Assembly: GCF_031143425.1 (NCBI RefSeq)
Contig: NC_090445.1
Location: 1,575,766,049-1,575,830,048, forward strand
Source of the DNA: Pleurodeles waltl
Lineage: Eukaryota > Chordata > Amphibia > Caudata > Salamandridae
DNA length: 64,000 nt
Direction of reading: 5' to 3'
Positions 59,501 through 64,000 of this stretch are shown here, piece after piece. Below the pieces are notes generated by a model, which saw only the letters and a program-made list of their open reading frames with translations, had not been told where the DNA came from and did not search any database. The position numbers and the translations under genes were made by a program. The stretch's first letter is position 1. Every line of letters begins with the position of its first letter.

Positions 59501-62423
59501 TACTTTAAGGATATCCTTCCTATATAAAACCTATGCTAAACATTACACAAACACCTTTGTGCTAAAGTGTGTACATGGCTCTTGGCAGCCCGAACAAGCA
59601 CGGGAAAGAGAGCAGCAGCACCATGCATTAGTATCTATGGTTCTGCCCTGCTCCATCCTCCTAGCGCAACACAGCTAGGAGTAGAGAGCAAAGCCAGAAT
59701 GTACCTAAGCCTGGCTCCCCATTCATTAGGTTTGGAAGGGGGAGGTTTAAACACTGTGAAGAGACACATAGACGGGAGGAGGAGAACATCAAAAGTAGAA
59801 TCCGAAAAGCTCTGCAAGATGAAAACCCACTGTGGTTTTGTCAGTGATACTAAGATGCAGTGAGCCTTGCATAAGAGAAACGCCGCCCTCCTCAGTCTTA
59901 CTGATCCAAAAGCTAGGTATTAGATGTGTTTACCATTTCTGCTACCGCCATTCAGCTCATCGCTAATATGTTTGCTTCAGTCAGTAGCTGCTAGGGCTGA
60001 GTCATGTACACATCTTTATTTCATATGCACATTACTTTCTTCTGTGCCACTGTATGTTCTTTGTACATTCCACATGTGTATACGTTCGTGATGCCCACCA
60101 TTGCATAATTGTGCTAAGATATAGGGCCCATTATTATAGGCCTTCTATAGGAGTGTATTCTCATACTTTCACTAGTGTTTCCACCCCATCATTATCTCAA
60201 GAGCTCCTTCTTGTGCATCCCAGTGAGAACTGCTGCAGTGAAAACATAGAATATCTGGAAGAACATTTGGCATCTTCCCCAGACACAGCATGGTACAGTC
60301 TGTGGGCTGTGTCAGTTTTAGCTGTATTCAGTCTATAGTTCATGTTAGCAGTTTTTGTTGCCAGTCACTCATAATTGCACTATGGCCCTCCACGTTAGAG
60401 GTCCCAGTTCACACCAGTGCTGTAATTAATTGCTGGTAATGTCATCCTCCTGATTCTTCTTCCTTGTTTCCGCCATTACACCATGAGATGAGACCAACAT
60501 CCAGAGTTAGGCTCCCTGTTACCTACATAAAATAAAAAAACATAATTCTAAACTTTTCACCCTCTGGGAATGACTATACAGTATAATCTCCTCCCCTAGC
60601 TCTTCTGAGTTATGAAAATAGTCAGACAAAAAGCAATTCAAGTTAGACACACAAGTAGGATGGGATGTTTGTAAGGAATGAAGTAACAAGGGAATTGAAT
60701 AAATAAGAAGCAAGAGAATCATACCCCCTCATCTCTTCCTCAACCCTGTTCTTACAGTCAAGGACACCTACTAAGCATCTACCAAGTCAACACAACTACC
60801 ATAAATGCATCCAACCAAGAAAATCAAAGTTCAGCCTTTAAAGAGAAAGAACCAAAATTAAGAAGGCCGGCAGGGCCACAGCCACCTGTACCAATGCAAG
60901 CAGAATCAGCAGAAGTCACAACAAGAGAGACCAGAGAGGTAGGTTTTCAAAAGAGTGGACACTGATAAGAGCCAACCAACAGGAGGCAAATGGATAGCCA
61001 AGGAAGGCAAACACAGCTGCCACCCAAGGACCCATTCACATACAGATAACAACAAGTGGAAACAAGACTAGAATTCACCATGAGGCAGGAGTTCAAAGAA
61101 GGGAACTGTGACCTGATGCCCCTAAATAGAGTAGTTATACCTCAACCCAACCACAAACAGGAACCCAGGAGACAGTACAAATCCCTACAACATGGAGTAG
61201 GTACCATTGACTGGAAAGCCATACAAGAAGGCCAAGAGCCAGAGTTAGTCCTGAGGTCAAAGAACCTAAAAAACAACATCAAGCAATAAAATGTTCACAA
61301 GGGACGCTCACACACTAGTACATTGCCCTACAGAAGAAAATGGGGAACAGGAGTAGCACAGCAGACAAAGAAAGGCACTGAAGCTGACTCATAAGCAATG
61401 AGAAATTCCAGAAGTAAACGTGATAGCCATCAGCAATGCAGCAGATGAGTGCCCAGATTCCATAATAGAGGAAGACCAAGCCTAATTGGATAAGCATGCC
61501 AATTAAAACCCGCATGAAGGCCCCAGTGCACAAGCTTACAACAATGGGGCCTCAGTAGTCAGAGTCTTTGTAGGCAATGAAGAAGGTACAGGAATCTGAA
61601 AAGTCACCAAACTAGTAAGGATATTAAGTAAAACATGAAACTGTGGAAGAGAACTCAAAATAACAAACGTGGAGGATGCAACGCTGGTGCTGAAAGAAGC
61701 AACTTGCTGTCGAAACCTGGTAATCCACGTGGCTTTGCCGTACCCTATGGTCCCACCATCTCCTCTCCTCAGCCCCTCTAGGGAAATCCTGACATCTAAG
61801 CAAACTAATTCCTCGAACCCAATTTTCAGTAGGGAGCACATAGGACTTTTTCATTCAGACATCACATCAGAAAGTGCTAATGGGCTAAAAAGCACAAATA
61901 AAGACACACACTTACCAGAAAAAGCATGCTACATCCACTTGTGTGAAGTGCAAAATACAGTTGAGGCTACATAACCCCAGAGGCCCTTAAGCAGAAGATC
62001 CCACGCAGGATTCCATAAAGGGCCAGAAGACTGGACAGCCATGACATGCCACTTCTTGCAGCCAAGCAAGAATCTCAGACCATCACTGATGTCACAAATA
62101 TCCCACCCTGTGTACACTGCAGGAACAGTGGGGTGTTCCCACCCTAGAGGTTGAAATGCACAAGAAATTTTGGAGCAATTCACTGCCAAACCTGTTATTG
62201 CCCGGGGAGCTTTCCCAACCACCAAAATGATTGTTGAAGAACATTTTCCCCATAAAAATGATGAAAGAATTATTCTGCAAAAGTAGGTTTTGCTGGTTAT
62301 TTTGCTCACAAAACCTACTTTTTGTAGGACTTCTCATTAGCAATTTGTATTTGCAGTTAAACTTTTGATACAAACATCAATAGTTTGGCAAAATCCTCTT
62401 TGGCACACCTCTAAATATAATTG
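56561..62423. other. No gene recognised
   Basis: 5.9 kb, the longest stretch without an assigned feature. Near 59230-59410 the words 'ACTTTGCATCAAGGGGCATT' suggest part of an interspersed repeat. The stretch 60780-61290 is A-rich with a 77-codon frame that has no family motif. No host exon with convincing splice sites and homology was found, and no RNA gene. Confidence 0.4.
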
Positions 62424-63120
62424 TTAGAAATGGGGTATTTGGTTGACAGTCAAGTTATCCCCTGTCCAAGCAAGGGCCCTCACTCTAGTCAGGGTAAAGG
62501 AGAATCACCCTCAGCTAACCCATGCTCACCCCCTTGGTAGCTTGGCACGAGCAGGCAGGCTTAACTTCAGAGTCTAGGTGTAAAGTATTTGTAGCAACAA
62601 CCACAGTAACTCAGTGAAAACACCACAAAATGACACAACACAGGCTTAGAAAAATAGGAAATATTTATCTAAACAAAACAAGTCCAAATCGACAAGAATC
62701 CACCATACACAAGTTAAGTTAGGAATTAAAAAGTAAAAAGAGTCTTAAATCTTTGAGCAAACAGTAAAAACACTGTAAGCGTTGAAAAGTACCTGGGAAG
62801 CGTCAAAATAACACGCACGGGCGAGTGTGCATCAGAAAAGGCGATTTCTCATATGCAAGCGAGACCGTGCATTGTTTGTCCTCCCCGCAGGAGAGCGATG
62901 CGTCGATCCGGTCAAGCACTCAGGTACGGGCAGGCTTTGCGTCGTTTTTCCATTTGAGCAAGGCTTGCGTCGAAAATCCTGCTGCTGTTGCGCCGCTGCG
63001 CGCGGCACGAGCCGAACATTCGGCTCAGGCCGCGGGACGTGGTCTAAAGACACGCAGCGTCCCCAGCCTGCTCTGCACCTTACAAGGCCCCAAATTGGGC
63101 ATAGGGCCTCGTTCTTTTTT
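62424..63120. repeat. Interspersed repeat, possibly an LTR, GC-rich right half
   Basis: It opens TGTTAGAAATGGGGTATTTG and turns sharply from A+T-rich to very CpG-rich after 62770 (for example GCGCGGCACGAGCCGAACATT minus its last base, near 63000). The TG start and the base-composition shift would suit an LTR with a promoter, but no second copy is in the window and the right boundary is unclear. Confidence 0.4.
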
Positions 63121-63487
63121 AGCGCACCGCGCTACCAGGCAGGTCTGACCTCACCCACTCACCTGTTCTTCTTTTCCTCTTCTTCTTTTTCTTGTTGTCT
63201 TGTTGTGCCTTCCTTTACGTTTTTCTCCCTTTCCTAAATTACCCCTCTCTTCCCAGCATTCCTTGTTCCCTACTGTCTATGGCTCCTAGTCCATTCTATT
63301 CTACGTGTTTTTCCCTATCTAAGATGGTGTCCTTTTACTTCCTGTTGGTCGCTTCCTGTTTGTTGGTATTTAAGGGTTGTGATTCTTTCTCTCCTTGCGC
63401 TGAAACACTTTCTGTTTAATGGTGTCTTCGCTCCTGCTTCATTGTATCCTGTGCTGGTTCTTGTCTGTTCCAGTGTTTTTTCCTGTA

Positions 63488-64000
63488 TTTTGCAATCTGT
63501 CTGATCAAGAATTAAAGAAACAAACCCCCCTAATATGTAAACTGCAGGGGTATTATTATTATAAGAACCTGTTGTTCCTCCCTACTAATGGAGTAAAAGA
63601 AAAGGTACGACAAATGTGCCATGATTCGCCGGTTGCTGGTCATAGAGGCATCAAGGCCACACAAGAACTACTCTTGCGGTCTTTCTGGTGGCCTACCTGG
63701 AAATTGGATGTCGAAAAATACGTTCGGGCTTGTCCCATATGTGCTCAAGTAAAGATATCCCGTACCAGACCTGCAGGATTACTACAACCATTACCTGTTC
63801 TACCGGCTCCCTGGCACACCATTTCTACTGATTTCATGTGTTCACTACCTCCATCAGCAGGAAACCGGGTTATCATGGTCACCATAGATTCCTTTACTAA
63901 GATGGTTCACTTCACTGCCCTGAAAAAATTACCTACTTCCCAAGAACTAAGTCAGATATTTATCCATCATATTTTCCGTCTCCATGGACTTCCACACAGC
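63488..64000 (+). CDS. Ty3/Gypsy retrotransposon integrase, partial
   Basis: An open frame runs off the window edge; the preceding in-frame stop is at 63401-63403. It shows the integrase zinc-binding H-H-C-C module: histidines in 'MCHDSPVAGHRG' and cysteines in 'ACPICAQVK'. Between them is the 'FWWPTWKLDVEKYV' helix typical of Ty3/Gypsy. The catalytic core begins with 'APWHTISTDFMCSLP', which contains the first catalytic aspartate, and continues 'VIMVTIDSFTKMVHFTAL'. The remaining catalytic residues lie outside the window. The upstream peptide 'LSDQELKKQTPLICKLQ' fits the linker before the integrase. Reverse transcriptase and RNase H are not found upstream, so the 5' part is truncated or replaced. 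No stops occur in the visible part. Confidence 0.85.

Overview
The window looks like a piece of a giant, repeat-packed vertebrate genome. No host gene could be recognised. Almost everything identifiable is a transposable element or its remains: PIF/Harbinger transposons and many small non-autonomous relatives, L1-like and L2/CR1-like LINEs, a Penelope-like element, a tRNA-type SINE sharing its tail with the L2-like LINE, hAT-like miniature elements, a degraded LTR element and the start of a Ty3/Gypsy integrase. This mixture suggests a salamander, probably a newt such as Pleurodeles; that is inference from repeat content only.

Layout. 1-5.9 kb: a 982-bp miniature element carrying a nested insertion, then an L1-like ORF2 relic. 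5.87-15.05 kb: the centrepiece, a 9.18-kb Harbinger element bounded by 23-bp terminal inverted repeats and a TTA target duplication. It holds three genes: a Myb/SANT-like gene (+), a HARBI1-type transposase (-) and a second, different Myb/SANT-like gene (+). The transposase and the second Myb gene are divergent from a shared GC-rich 426-bp interval. Four unrelated minisatellites follow the second Myb gene. 17-24 kb: an element with a 9-bp target duplication and a C-rich array, an L2/CR1-type LINE (-), and a Penelope-like element (-) split by a 634-bp miniature element. 27.6-34 kb: three-base-duplication miniature elements, including a 630-bp element built from a chain of about a dozen perfect hairpins. 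38.5-44.3 kb: an old minus-strand LTR element with two 231-bp LTRs, itself invaded by a 1.4-kb Harbinger-like element. 45-54 kb: a SINE, hAT-like and palindromic miniature elements, a 324-bp tandem duplication and two more miniature elements. 55.5-56.5 kb: a decayed L2/CR1 relic. 62.4-64 kb: an interspersed GC-rich repeat and an open Gypsy integrase frame leaving the window.

How the parts work together. In known Harbinger transposons, a Myb-like protein binds the element ends and carries the DDE nuclease to the DNA. Here the nuclease frame is almost whole, while both Myb genes are broken by stops and frameshifts, so this copy is probably not autonomous. The small elements with GGCCCAGATTTA-like ends and 3-bp duplications may have been moved by a Harbinger-type machinery. 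The SINE/L2 tail match is the classic sign of a SINE borrowing LINE machinery. Boundaries and family calls were read by eye, without database searches.
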